The position numbers and the translations under genes are program-made. The notes below the pieces were generated by a model. The model was given only the letters and a program-made list of their open reading frames with translations. It searched no databases and was not told where the DNA came from. From positions 1 through 64,000 of the forward strand of contig NZ_JAAWWK010000009.1 of NCBI RefSeq assembly GCF_012272835.1: DNA of 64,000 nucleotides. The letters are read 5' to 3'. This document shows, piece by piece, positions 1-8,997 of the stretch. The number at the start of each line of letters is the position of its first letter. Positions within the stretch are counted from its first letter, which is position 1. Source of the DNA: Spongiibacter thalassae. GTDB taxonomy: Bacteria; Pseudomonadota; Gammaproteobacteria; Pseudomonadales; Spongiibacteraceae.

Positions 1-55
1 CTTCGCCTTCCTTCAAAATGGTGACGATCTGCTCGTCGGTAAACCGCTTCTTCAT
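1..55 (-). CDS. IS3-family transposase OrfA, N-terminal end only (cut by window edge)
   Basis: The minus strand reads MKKRFTDEQIVTILKEGE, the typical N-terminus of the helix-turn-helix OrfA subunit of IS3-family transposases; the rest lies outside the window. An in-frame ATG at 70 would add five residues, but the ATG at 55 has a GGAG Shine-Dalgarno sequence nine bases upstream. The element abuts the downstream end of the AT-rich polysaccharide cassette. Whether the full IS is intact cannot be seen. Confidence 0.75.
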   Translation of the reverse strand, partial: MKKRFTDEQIVTILKEGE

Positions 56-150
56 GTCCGCATTCTCCATCGTTTGCGGACTTTACTAAGTTCAGGCTGG
101 TACGGCTAGCGGGGAGCAGGTCATACTGATAAAGATCAACCTAACACTTT

Positions 151-1323
151 TCAACCAACTAACTCTGAAGGTGAACTGCTTAGTTCGCTTCGATACCGCC
201 CGGAGATCATAACCATTAGCAAAAGCATTGGTTGATACGATATCGAAAGTGCTGCAGCACCTACCATAATTGAAATCGTGTATGCGGAGACTAAAGTCGG
301 TCTCTTAAATGCTTCATAAACTGAAACCGCCATAATGAGCAAAAGAAATACAAATGGGATTATACCTGCGTCAAAAATGTAATCGAAATAGCTATTGTGC
401 GAATGGATCCCGATTACCTCTTTAGCCCTGCCTATACCATTGCCAAATAGCTTAATTTCCTCTTCTCTAAGAGCAAGACTAAGTAAATTATTCCTACTCA
501 TCATTCCTGATAAAAATGACCTTTCGACTGTAACATTATCAGAAGTCTTCAATTCACCCATCAAAGTATCGAACACCGCGATCCCACCGAAAGCAGCACC
601 TACAAACACCAATGCTACAACAAAGTGCTTGATATCGATTCTTTTGCAATAGAAAACGAACAAACCAGCTACAACCGCAACAAGCCCACTTCTAGAAAAC
701 GTTAGAATCATAGATAATACGATAATAAATATACCAATTTTTCTATACTTGAGCTTCTCTGACATGCCAAGTAGCAAAGGAAATATCATTCCTAGCACAT
801 AGAAATTAGGATCGTCAGCAAAACCAACGAGTCGTAGCAACACGCCTCGATCAATAGCATATCCATAACCTGGCCGTATCAGATCAACACCGAATCTTGG
901 CCTATCAATAATCGTAAAGTAAAAAAACATTACCAAGGAAAGAAACGCTATCACTATTCCGACACTAAAGAACAACTGCTTCTGCGAGAGACTTAAGGTC
1001 CACTGGCGCTTCAGGCCCGCAGATATCATTATGCAAATCAATATCGATAATACTGAAAATGAATAGAAATTATAGAAAGATACAAACGCGGGCAAGCACA
1101 GTACGAAAAAAATAAAGAAAAGCACACTGTACCTATCAAATCGAACCAGCCGCCTAGCGTTAAAATAAAGAACGACCCATATAGCCGAAATAAGTATTAA
1201 CCATGAAGGTATTCCGTTTCTACCAATAATTGCGCCATCTATTAACCCATTGAAGTTAAAAACCAACCAAACTGAGAAGAAAACCAGAAATTCCGCCGAT
1301 GTAATCCGCCATAATCTCGCCAT
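151..1323 (-). CDS. O-antigen/exopolysaccharide polymerase-like membrane protein (Wzy/ligase type)
   Basis: This roughly 390-residue protein is almost entirely hydrophobic, with about ten or eleven predicted membrane helices. Near residues 305-330 it has a large extracytoplasmic loop containing GNGIGRA and HSHNSYFDYIFD, the pattern of the Wzy_C/O-antigen ligase superfamily. As last gene of a Wzx/Wzy-type cluster it most likely polymerises repeat units at the periplasmic face of the inner membrane. I prefer the ATG at 1323; a TTG at 1377 would add 18 residues, and neither has a strong ribosome binding site. Polymerase versus ligase cannot be separated by sequence alone, but cluster position favours polymerase. 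Confidence 0.7.
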   Translation of the reverse strand: MARLWRITSAEFLVFFSVWLVFNFNGLIDGAIIGRNGIPSWLILISAIWVVLYFNARRLVRFDRYSVLFFIFFVLCLPAFVSFYNFYSFSVLSILICIMISAGLKRQWTLSLSQKQLFFSVGIVIAFLSLVMFFYFTIIDRPRFGVDLIRPGYGYAIDRGVLLRLVGFADDPNFYVLGMIFPLLLGMSEKLKYRKIGIFIIVLSMILTFSRSGLVAVVAGLFVFYCKRIDIKHFVVALVFVGAAFGGIAVFDTLMGELKTSDNVTVERSFLSGMMSRNNLLSLALREEEIKLFGNGIGRAKEVIGIHSHNSYFDYIFDAGIIPFVFLLLIMAVSVYEAFKRPTLVSAYTISIMVGAAALSISYQPMLLLMVMISGRYRSELSSSPSELVG

Positions 1324-1438
1324 TTCAATTACCAAGCCTCGTAACACACGTGGGCCGACAAGGGTGACCAGTAACAACTAAATGTCGATAAGAGATTTTT
1401 TTGCGATATTTTTTATTGCAGCAACGATTCATCATAAG

Positions 1439-2506
1439 TTAATCTCTATCTACCAAAATCGCGACAAGAGAAAACAAAACTGGGACTATCGCTACGACTT
1501 TCCAGCTTAAATAGCCCAAAAACAAACTGACGTTAAATATACAAGCGATCCCTGCGCTTACTAAAATATAATGCATATTTTGTTTTTTCATTATGCCGGA
1601 TGAAACTATTGAAAAATAAAGACGACCGAAACAAATAAAAGCAATTAGAAACAAGAACCAAATAACACCCATCGCTGCCTCGTCAATCAGCAGTATCAAC
1701 ACGGAGCATATTGTTAGTATCATGGCTGAACTGATCAACACTCTGCCCTTTTGCAACTGTTCTCCTTCAGTAAAAAGGTGGATAGCCCGATGATTACTCG
1801 CGAGAGCGGTGGTAAGGACTGTTAGTATTCGGTAGAACACAAAGACCTCAACGAAATTCTCGCTTTCTACGATTGTAGAGATTAAGTATAAATCGAGCAT
1901 TAAATATAAAAATGAGAACACAAAGTTCGAGAAAAAATAGCTCTTCGTCCAAGGCAAGTTACCGATTGCCGGAGACTTGAGCACTTTTGAGAATGAGAAT
2001 ACAGAAGGTGCCAGGAAACTAATCGCGACCCACCAGACCAAACCATTTTCCGGAAGGCCTACATATAATACAAGAACTATAAAGATGAGTAGAGCCAAGG
2101 GTCTGGCTACTCTGATTAGCAACGCCTCTTTATGATCTAGGCATGCCGCGCGGAAATTGACGAAGTTCCAGAGAGTACTCGCAAAAAAGAAAAAAATCAG
2201 TTCAAATTGTGAAGATGCGGAACCATGTAGTAGATTAAATGTAGTGTACTTATCAACAAGGTATAGACATTCAACAAAAATAACGGCCATCAACAATGTG
2301 ATTGTGAGCAATATTGGAGCCGAAACTTTGGAGACAAGCTCTAATCTTAAGCCACAAAACAAATTGGAAAATCGCTGTAATCCGAGCAGTATAAAAAGAT
2401 TTTTTATTATATCTTCATTAACTGAACCTTCTAGCAAAAGCAAGCAAGCAAAAGCTAACACCTGCGCTACAACAGATGCCTTCGATGCAAGCAATACTTT
2501 CAGCAT
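1439..2506 (-). CDS. polytopic membrane protein, flippase-like (Wzx role inferred)
   Basis: The 355-residue protein is highly hydrophobic with about ten membrane segments and no soluble domain. Its overall character and position, next to the polymerase and directly after the phosphatase-like gene (ATG three bases after that stop), fit a polysaccharide repeat-unit flippase of the MOP superfamily. It is shorter than most Wzx proteins (about 400-480 residues) and I see no diagnostic motif, so the role is inferred from context. Codon use is AT-rich like the rest of the cassette. Confidence 0.5.
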   Translation of the reverse strand: MLKVLLASKASVVAQVLAFACLLLLEGSVNEDIIKNLFILLGLQRFSNLFCGLRLELVSKVSAPILLTITLLMAVIFVECLYLVDKYTTFNLLHGSASSQFELIFFFFASTLWNFVNFRAACLDHKEALLIRVARPLALLIFIVLVLYVGLPENGLVWWVAISFLAPSVFSFSKVLKSPAIGNLPWTKSYFFSNFVFSFLYLMLDLYLISTIVESENFVEVFVFYRILTVLTTALASNHRAIHLFTEGEQLQKGRVLISSAMILTICSVLILLIDEAAMGVIWFLFLIAFICFGRLYFSIVSSGIMKKQNMHYILVSAGIACIFNVSLFLGYLSWKVVAIVPVLFSLVAILVDRD

Positions 2507-2509
2507 GAA

Positions 2510-3403
2510 CTAGTCCCAATACCCGAATTTTTTTAAGGTCTCGTTAAGTTCACTCATATCTGCCGCAGAAAGACCGTAATTTTTTTCCGACTTAGTTTCC
2601 GGCAGTTTCCCTGGGATTGTTAGCCACGGAACTGTAACGAGCTCTTTATCCCTGATTCTAGACGGATGACCAAACAACTTTACACCCAAGAAGCGCTTGC
2701 ATATTTCTCCATGGTCAGCTGTTATCGCGGTCTGTCCATGATTGTCTCTATGCCCCTCTGCAATAACCTTCAATACCAGCCTGAGATCTCCACGATACCC
2801 ATCCCATACTTCTTTAGAATCGACCTCTCCGTCTAGCACCTTTTCCCAGATATTCCGGTATTCTGAGGCCACCTGGCCTTCACTCGCAATTTCCTTCGTC
2901 CTTTCCTCAAAGTCATAATCACTAAAAAGATCCGGAGCGGTGATAAAAGGGATATGCGGCTGCATAAACCATACAATAATCCGCTTATCGGGGAATCGGT
3001 TCCTGTAAGCGAGGAATACCTCATATAAATCTTCTGGTCGGACATTATTTACATGCTGGTCGAATAAAAGTGACCACGCATCGAACCTGAAGAAAAATGC
3101 GTCGGGGGCCATCGTCGCCGGGTACGGGTTTGCACTAATTAAAATACAGTCGCCAAAATAGTTCCCGCAAAAGTTTTTCTCGACAAACTCAGGGCTGGAG
3201 GAAGAGCTACTTTGTCGGCTGCGGTACCGAGCGTTTTTTAAAAGCTCGAACTCCGGATAAATTTCACTGAACACATCCGCTCGACAGGAATCAAGTATGA
3301 ACAAATTGTGCCACGGCTCATTCATCGCGTAACTTTCACTCGAAAACAAACGTCCGTATAGGCGAAGCAGTTTAAAAACCAGTATGGAGAACATTCTTAT
3401 CAC
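2510..3403 (-). CDS. alkaline-phosphatase/sulfatase superfamily protein of the polysaccharide cassette
   Basis: The 297-residue protein has the superfamily landmarks in order: NLFILDSCRAD near residue 34 (metal-binding Asp and a Ser/Cys candidate nucleophile), QPHIPF near 147, and ITADHGE near 230, followed by a downstream His (FGHPSR). This fold covers sulfatases, phosphopentomutase-like and phosphoglycerol/phosphoethanolamine transferases. It has no signal peptide or multi-helix membrane anchor, only a mildly hydrophobic N-terminus, which argues against a periplasmic transferase. It overlaps the preceding sulfotransferase-like gene by four bases (ATGA), so the two are probably co-translated. 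It may remove or transfer a sulfate or phosphate group; substrate unknown. Confidence 0.65.
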   Translation of the reverse strand: MIRMFSILVFKLLRLYGRLFSSESYAMNEPWHNLFILDSCRADVFSEIYPEFELLKNARYRSRQSSSSSSPEFVEKNFCGNYFGDCILISANPYPATMAPDAFFFRFDAWSLLFDQHVNNVRPEDLYEVFLAYRNRFPDKRIIVWFMQPHIPFITAPDLFSDYDFEERTKEIASEGQVASEYRNIWEKVLDGEVDSKEVWDGYRGDLRLVLKVIAEGHRDNHGQTAITADHGEICKRFLGVKLFGHPSRIRDKELVTVPWLTIPGKLPETKSEKNYGLSAADMSELNETLKKFGYWD

Positions 3404-3972
3404 CCCTTGTTGCGGTATAAATTTTTGTCTACTATTTCTATGGCAGGCCCAATTCGTGTTTTTGGAGAACCAACAAAGGCAGAAAGGCTTTCTATTACTT
3501 CTAGCGGATTTGCAACTAGCTCGTCATACCGTACAGTATAAAATTCTACATTTAGCCTAGAGCGCAAAAAATAAAACGCACGCTCGCGAGCCTCTGCAAG
3601 AAGGTCTACCTGCCGCTGCAGGTCGTCAATTCCATCTTCAATCATTTTCGACTGAGAAATCGCAACCTCCTCCAACTTTCGATCCATATATATGATCTTA
3701 AGCTTGTAAGAGTCACAAATGTCGGGTATGTAATTAGCCGTGATTTTTATCCAACCACTTATTTTATTTAGAAACTCTACCTCTCCCTTAGGTATTCCCT
3801 TTACTAATTGACTTTCGAAATATCCTCCAGGGTTCGATTCATCAGACTCTCGACCATCATCGAAAAAAACGTCTTCGCCCATAGCATTCAATATATTCAT
3901 CATTAGAGACGTGCCTGAGCGTGGCAATCCTGAAACCACACAGACTTCGTGCCAATCTCGAAATGCTTTCAT
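3400..3972 (-). CDS. P-loop sulfotransferase-family protein
   Basis: The 190-residue protein starts MKAFRDWHEV and carries VVSGLPRSGTSLMMN near residues 12-26, the 5'-phosphosulfate-binding loop of PAPS-dependent sulfotransferases. A second region (YMDRKLEEVAISQSKM, then YDELVANPLEVIESLSAFVG) matches the family's 3'-phosphate loop and C-terminal helix. It is shorter than most family members (250-300 residues). The ATG at 3972 has AGGAGA six bases upstream inside the tail of the WecG-like gene; an ATG at 4014 would overlap that gene by 40 bases and is less likely. Role inferred: sulfation of the polysaccharide repeat unit. Confidence 0.7.
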   Translation of the reverse strand: MKAFRDWHEVCVVSGLPRSGTSLMMNILNAMGEDVFFDDGRESDESNPGGYFESQLVKGIPKGEVEFLNKISGWIKITANYIPDICDSYKLKIIYMDRKLEEVAISQSKMIEDGIDDLQRQVDLLAEARERAFYFLRSRLNVEFYTVRYDELVANPLEVIESLSAFVGSPKTRIGPAIEIVDKNLYRNKG

Positions 3973-3974
3973 CC

Positions 3975-4676
3975 CTATCTCCTCAAAATGGCGTCTTTTA
4001 GAAAGAGCGTACAAGCAACCGGATATATCAATAATCGGTTTCTATAATGCGGCTCCTTGAAAGCCCTATACAAAAACCTAAGATTTAATTTGTTAATAAG
4101 AGACGGATAGTACTCTAACCCAGAGGCCGACTGGGATATAAATCCACCGCATGTGAAATATGTAGCTGGATATACTTTATATAAATCGCGCATGATTTGG
4201 TCTTGCAATGGCGCACCCATGCCAATAATTATAACGTCTGGCTTAACTTGATACAGGTCTTCAGTATATTGATTAACTGTATAATCATAGCCATTTCTAG
4301 CGAGTGTGATATCAATTGTGGGATATGACGTTAATATATAGCTACAGAATAACTCTATTTCCGCCTGTTTCCCTCCGATAATGGCTACGCGCTTTCGATT
4401 CTTGACCGCATCTTTAAACACGACTGGAGCCAGTGACGTTGCATCGAACGACAACCTCGGCATATCAATACCAATAGCTCTTAGCAACAGAGCAAGCAGT
4501 AATCCATCGGCAAATATATTGTCCGGCAATAACTCCTTTGAAAATACCCGGCTTACATAATACGAATACGGGTTTAAAAAACCATTTTTTTTGTTCTGGC
4601 AAACCTCTATCACGTCTTTGTCTTTGAGTTTACGGGCCGTCGAGGCCATCCGGCGAATCAGCATTGTCTTATCCAC
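3975..4676 (-). CDS. WecG/TagA/CpsF-family glycosyltransferase
   Basis: The 233-residue protein matches this family in length and in its C-terminal half: DVIIIGMGAPLQDQIM, YFTCGGFISQSASG, and FLYRAFKEPHYRNR. The family includes the WecG N-acetylmannosaminuronosyl transferase, TagA and capsule transferases. These act on lipid-linked sugars at the cytoplasmic face of the membrane, so this enzyme probably adds a sugar early in repeat-unit assembly. It sits between the two sulfotransferase-like genes in the same transcript. The exact sugar cannot be read from sequence. Confidence 0.8.
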   Translation of the reverse strand: MDKTMLIRRMASTARKLKDKDVIEVCQNKKNGFLNPYSYYVSRVFSKELLPDNIFADGLLLALLLRAIGIDMPRLSFDATSLAPVVFKDAVKNRKRVAIIGGKQAEIELFCSYILTSYPTIDITLARNGYDYTVNQYTEDLYQVKPDVIIIGMGAPLQDQIMRDLYKVYPATYFTCGGFISQSASGLEYYPSLINKLNLRFLYRAFKEPHYRNRLLIYPVACTLFLKDAILRR

Positions 4677-4757
4677 GATTTATCCGTCGACAGCTTTGTA
4701 GCTTTACACTCCTTGCTTAGCGCAACTAAATCAATAGAAGTGTCACTAACTATCAAG

Positions 4758-5582
4758 TTAACTCCCCCATACACGAGACAAATCTCGTTCCAAATACTTC
4801 TCTAAAGCTGCTTTGTCCTCTGCAAACAAGCGAGTGAGCTCACTATTCCTTCTAACTACCTCATAAAGGCTATCTTCTTTTTTAGTGCCCCCATATAATA
4901 ATTTATTACTCCACGGCATTCCTTCGATCTTCTCCTTTAGTTCTCTTAACTTGAGCCAACCCGGAGCAAGTCGATAGAACTTATTCATTAGCCCTCTCAC
5001 CCCACCTATGCTTGACGAGGGATTGAACTTACTTTTCGACTCTTGCAAATCAACACTGACATTGAAAAATTTATTAACACCTTCCAACCAGCGATCTGGA
5101 TCTACTTTTATATCCTCATAGACCAAAACCGTAGGTTTGTAGTATTGGGAAAATCGTTTTATTGTAGGGAAGTACAACGATCTGTCCACGCAATGGTCTA
5201 TGTTGTATTTAACGAAGAACTCGAAGTCGCACTGGAGATCGCCATTCCTTAGATGCTTTTGGTACGCACTAACCATCCTTTCAATAGGATCGCGTATCAC
5301 CAGAAGGATTTCGGCATTATCTGCCAGGTTCTCCGCTATCAACCTTACGGTCTCGCCAGCAACAGCGTATTCTGGTGTAATATCCAGCCACATATTGGCA
5401 TTATTAAACTGATTTTCGTACCAGTCCAATCCATTTGAGTAGTTACCTAGATACCTAAAAAAATCTATCTCTTTCGTTTTCGGTAGTACCACACCACTTT
5501 GCTTTGATAGCGTCCGATAAATCCAAGTGGTCGCCGAACGTTGCGCTCCAATACAAATATAAACTTTCTCATTTGACGTCAT
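4758..5582 (-). CDS. PAPS-dependent sulfotransferase domain protein
   Basis: The 274-residue protein opens with VYICIGAQRSATTWIYRTL, the 5'-phosphosulfate-binding P-loop at residues 7-22, followed by PKTKEIDFFR (typical of heparan-sulfate-type sulfotransferases). Near residue 98, LVIRDPIERMVSAYQKH is the 3'-phosphate-binding motif. Length and motif spacing are normal for the family. The gene begins 12 bases after the upstream glycosyltransferase stop. Likely role: O- or N-sulfation of a sugar in the exopolysaccharide. Two sulfotransferase-family genes in one cassette strengthen the inference of a sulfated product. Confidence 0.8.
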   Translation of the reverse strand: MTSNEKVYICIGAQRSATTWIYRTLSKQSGVVLPKTKEIDFFRYLGNYSNGLDWYENQFNNANMWLDITPEYAVAGETVRLIAENLADNAEILLVIRDPIERMVSAYQKHLRNGDLQCDFEFFVKYNIDHCVDRSLYFPTIKRFSQYYKPTVLVYEDIKVDPDRWLEGVNKFFNVSVDLQESKSKFNPSSSIGGVRGLMNKFYRLAPGWLKLRELKEKIEGMPWSNKLLYGGTKKEDSLYEVVRRNSELTRLFAEDKAALEKYLERDLSRVWGS

Positions 5583-5594
5583 CGCAGTTATCCC

Positions 5595-6617
5595 TTATAA
5601 GCTCGACACATATTCAAAATAAGCGCGATTCATCGTGTCAACGTCATAATTATGAACGACTCTATCTTGCAGGCTTTTTGCCCTTCGCTCGGCTTCTGCT
5701 GGATTTTCGATAATCTCTCGCAACGCCATAACATACTCTTCTGTTGTATCAGAGTTAATCAGCCAGCCAGTTTCGCTATCAATTAAGTCCGCAGTGGCTC
5801 CAACACTATTAGCAACAACTGGAATACAGCATTGACCAGCTTCTATCAATGCGTTGGGCATGCCTTCAAAGCTTGATGCTTGAACATACACGCCACCTTC
5901 CCTATAGAAATCTTCCATATTCTCTACGTGCCCACGAAGGCATATTGAAACCCCCAACGCCTCTGCAGCCTTTTCTATTTCCCCCCTCATTGGACCATCA
6001 CCAGCAATATCCACTATGGCCTCGTAACCAAACTCATTCAAAGAGCCAGCAATCTTTACCAGTCTGACGTAGTTTTTTTGTCTGTTTAACTTTCCCGCAG
6101 CTATAAGCCTAATCTTCCTGTTCGTGAGCAAAGCCTTTGAACGCTCTAACTTATACGACATCGGAACGCCTATGCGAATCTGCTTTATCTCTTTCGTTGA
6201 ACGCAATTCTTCAGGCACCAAACGATCAGAAAGGGTACAAATGTATCGCGGGCTAAATTTCCACAGTATCTTTTTATCATTCCAAGCATTAGCGACATTG
6301 AATACGAATTTTCGTCGACTCATCAATTTCTCGAGCGCCCACCCCAAAAATGCACTCTTTCTTTTAAAAAGCAATATGACTTCCGCATCAACTTTTTTAA
6401 TCAGAATATATAACTTGACAATATTGACCGGCAACATCCAAACCTTGTTCAAGTTTTTAACTTTTACAATATTTCCGTCGTCGAACTGGTAGCCTGACTC
6501 CTCTGTCGCAAATACGACATTCATACCGCAATCAACGAGACCTCTGTATATACGATACGAACGGTTTTCTTCCCCGCCGTATTCATGATCAGGAATAACC
6601 ATCAAAATACGCTTCAT
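5595..6617 (-). CDS. GT4-family glycosyltransferase
   Basis: The 340-residue protein has a GT-B fold layout. The N-terminal half begins MKRILMVIPDHEYGGEENR. The C-terminal nucleotide-sugar domain carries RLIAAGKLNRQKNY near residue 170, ADIAG-type strands (VDIAGDGPMRGEIE), and the family E-x7-E motif EGMPNALIE near 257. The ATG lies immediately after the upstream gene's stop, giving tight operon packing. It probably adds one sugar to the lipid-linked repeat unit in the cytoplasm. Donor and linkage are unknown. Confidence 0.85.
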   Translation of the reverse strand: MKRILMVIPDHEYGGEENRSYRIYRGLVDCGMNVVFATEESGYQFDDGNIVKVKNLNKVWMLPVNIVKLYILIKKVDAEVILLFKRKSAFLGWALEKLMSRRKFVFNVANAWNDKKILWKFSPRYICTLSDRLVPEELRSTKEIKQIRIGVPMSYKLERSKALLTNRKIRLIAAGKLNRQKNYVRLVKIAGSLNEFGYEAIVDIAGDGPMRGEIEKAAEALGVSICLRGHVENMEDFYREGGVYVQASSFEGMPNALIEAGQCCIPVVANSVGATADLIDSETGWLINSDTTEEYVMALREIIENPAEAERRAKSLQDRVVHNYDVDTMNRAYFEYVSSL

Positions 6618-7721
6618 TTAAAAAAACAACTCCCGATACTGCTGAAATACTGCGCGATCCGAAAATTTTTCTACACTTTCAGACGCTTCTGCACGCATAG
6701 ACAGATACAACTTTTGGTTTTGGCCAATAGAATCTATTGCTACCGCAAATTCGTCCGCAGAAGCGCCGTCATTGAGCAATATGCCATTCTTCCCATCGCA
6801 AATTATTTCAGAAGGCCCATAAGAACAGTTTGTAGAGATAACAGGTGTACCGGCCGCCAGCGCCTCGACCAGCACCAATCCAAAGCCCTCAAATCGAGAC
6901 GTCATTATCAGTAGGTACGCATTAGCTATCAACGACATAACGTTTTCCTGAAATGGCAGATGAAGCACCTTTTCATTAAGTTTATTCGCACTTATAAAGT
7001 CTTTTACGTCTTTTTCGAGCGGGCCATCTCCAACGATGATCGCCGGCCGACTAGTAATTTTAGCTAACTCAAGAAATTTTAACGGATCTTTCTGATAATC
7101 AAGTCGCCCCACCCATATGAGGTACTCACCTGAGTTCTGGATCGCAAATTCAGCGCCTAGAGGTTCGTTTAATTGCGCTCTGTGCTTGTCTGTAATTGCA
7201 GGATTATATGCCAAGACAATTTTTTTACTCGGTATCAGGCACTTACTAACCAAATGCCTTCTTATACCTTCCGAAACTGCGACTATAGAATGGCTAAATC
7301 TGGCAAAAAAATAATAGTACAGCACGGATAAAACTTTATTTTCAGTTTGAATAATCCTCGTTGGATTGTTATGTATTGAGGCAATATGGAAAAAACGGTG
7401 AATCGAAGTAAAGCGAAGCCAAAATCGGGACAAACACACAAGAAGGTTAATATGCCAAAGTGCGGAGTAAACGATATGAGGTCGTTCAGTTTTCAAGACA
7501 GCGATCAGCTTTCGCAAGGAGGCTTTGAACGACAAACTGTTAAGCTTTATAACCCTAACTGAACTATGAACTGCAAACTCCACTTCGTCGTTTTTCAATG
7601 CAATGAGTGCAATATCTAACTTATCGTTCTCAGATAGATAGTTAATCAAACTTACAGTCGCTCGCTGAGCACCACCCTTTCCTAGTGATGGCAACACAAA
7701 AACTACGCGCTTTTTAGCCAT
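6618..7721 (-). CDS. GT4-family glycosyltransferase
   Basis: The protein begins MAKKRVVFVLPSLGKGGAQR, the classic GT4 N-terminal strand and glycine-rich loop. It continues with LIWVGRLDYQKDPLKFLELA, AIIVGDGPLEKDV, and the E-x7-E motif EGFGLVLVE near residue 280. I chose the ATG at 7721, just after the upstream stop codon; an ATG at 7742 would add seven residues and overlap the neighbour by 20 bases. It is one of three GT4 enzymes in this cassette, consistent with an oligosaccharide repeat of at least four or five sugars when the initiating transferase and WecG-like enzyme are counted. Confidence 0.85.
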   Translation of the reverse strand: MAKKRVVFVLPSLGKGGAQRATVSLINYLSENDKLDIALIALKNDEVEFAVHSSVRVIKLNSLSFKASLRKLIAVLKTERPHIVYSALWHINLLVCLSRFWLRFTSIHRFFHIASIHNNPTRIIQTENKVLSVLYYYFFARFSHSIVAVSEGIRRHLVSKCLIPSKKIVLAYNPAITDKHRAQLNEPLGAEFAIQNSGEYLIWVGRLDYQKDPLKFLELAKITSRPAIIVGDGPLEKDVKDFISANKLNEKVLHLPFQENVMSLIANAYLLIMTSRFEGFGLVLVEALAAGTPVISTNCSYGPSEIICDGKNGILLNDGASADEFAVAIDSIGQNQKLYLSMRAEASESVEKFSDRAVFQQYRELFF

Positions 7722-7722
7722 A

Positions 7723-8997
7723 TTAACGGAGCCCAATAACATTTTGAATAATGGACTCTATTTCGTCGGACTCCTGGAGCATTCTGTTCTTAGGACTGAA
7801 TTTTTGGCTTCTTTCTATTAGCAGCGTGAAATCTTCCCGTTTTCCCCCGATGTCTTCCATTGGAACCAACACGCATTCACCAAGTCGCTGTAGAATCCCC
7901 CATTTGGCGCCTGCATCGTACGGTATACCAATGAATGGTCGACCAAGGTATGCGGACATGATACAACCATGCATTCTTGATGAAATTACGAAATCGCAAC
8001 TTCGGTACGCTTCAGATAAGTCCGATAGCATAGGCCTCCTCATCGGATCGACGATTACTCCCAGTGGACACAGGGCTTCACTTATGATTGCGACTGCCTC
8101 TTCATTTGGTTCATTGTCAAGCACTGCTTGATTCACAAATTTAAACTGGATTTCCCTACCCTCGGCCAGTTCGGATATAACTGCTTCCGCGATCCTAACA
8201 ATATAATTTGAGTACTCTTGCAGGGAAACGCTATTCCTACGAACAGGATCTTTGGGTACTATTCCAATCGTATAGATCCCCTCGGACCGCAAGTCCTCAT
8301 TTTCTTCCAAGTTATTCTTCATGTAAAAGAATGACAAATCAGGTAAGTAAGCACACTTATTTTTATAGGTAGGGATAATTTCTCGCTGCAGCACTTCCAA
8401 TGAAATATCTTCTCGCGCGTAAACTGTTGCGCACCTTGAGAACACAGCTCTAAGCAATAGCAGACCAATACGACTTTTGGGAAGCCAAATTGATACCCCC
8501 AGAGCATACACCTTCTTCCCCATATATAGCGCGGCTATCGCTGCGCAACACAGGTCGAAAAACTCGAAAAATTCGAAAAACTTTTTGTTGCTCCTAAAGT
8601 TTCTTCCATTCCAAATAATTACGTCTGCATTTTTCACTTGTTGAAAAAAGCTACGAACACTTTTTGGCAACAGGGTTTTTAACCCAACGGCATTCAATAA
8701 ATAAAAGAAATGGAACACAAAGACATTGGCAATAAGGCAAAGTTTATTAAGCAATATTTGAAACTTTCCCTCTCCACGAAAAAAATAACTCAGTTTAGGG
8801 GAAGGATAGAAAGAGACGTCGCCAACTTTAGTGGTCTCATCAAGCTGCTTTGAAAACTCTCTGAATTCATTACATCCCGAATCCAGAACCACATCCGCAG
8901 GCCACTGTTTTATCAGCTGAAGTATCGCGACCTGCATCATCGCATCACCTCGATTATAATCCGACCAATAGTCGATTATCAGCGCCTTACTGCTCAT
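7723..8997 (-). CDS. polysaccharide pyruvyl transferase family protein
   Basis: The 424-residue protein begins MSSKALIIDYWSDYNRGDAM, the family's N-terminal signature. It has ADVIIWNGRNF near residue 123 and the C-terminal SSRMHGCIMSAYLGRPFIGI near 350 (His and Arg typical of the PS_pyruv_trans domain, as in CsaB, WcaK and AmsJ). Family members transfer pyruvate from phosphoenolpyruvate to form ketals on surface polysaccharides, though some family relatives have other roles. It overlaps the preceding GT4 gene by 11 bases. A pyruvate ketal would add negative charge to the product. Confidence 0.8.
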   Translation of the reverse strand: MSSKALIIDYWSDYNRGDAMMQVAILQLIKQWPADVVLDSGCNEFREFSKQLDETTKVGDVSFYPSPKLSYFFRGEGKFQILLNKLCLIANVFVFHFFYLLNAVGLKTLLPKSVRSFFQQVKNADVIIWNGRNFRSNKKFFEFFEFFDLCCAAIAALYMGKKVYALGVSIWLPKSRIGLLLLRAVFSRCATVYAREDISLEVLQREIIPTYKNKCAYLPDLSFFYMKNNLEENEDLRSEGIYTIGIVPKDPVRRNSVSLQEYSNYIVRIAEAVISELAEGREIQFKFVNQAVLDNEPNEEAVAIISEALCPLGVIVDPMRRPMLSDLSEAYRSCDFVISSRMHGCIMSAYLGRPFIGIPYDAGAKWGILQRLGECVLVPMEDIGGKREDFTLLIERSQKFSPKNRMLQESDEIESIIQNVIGLR

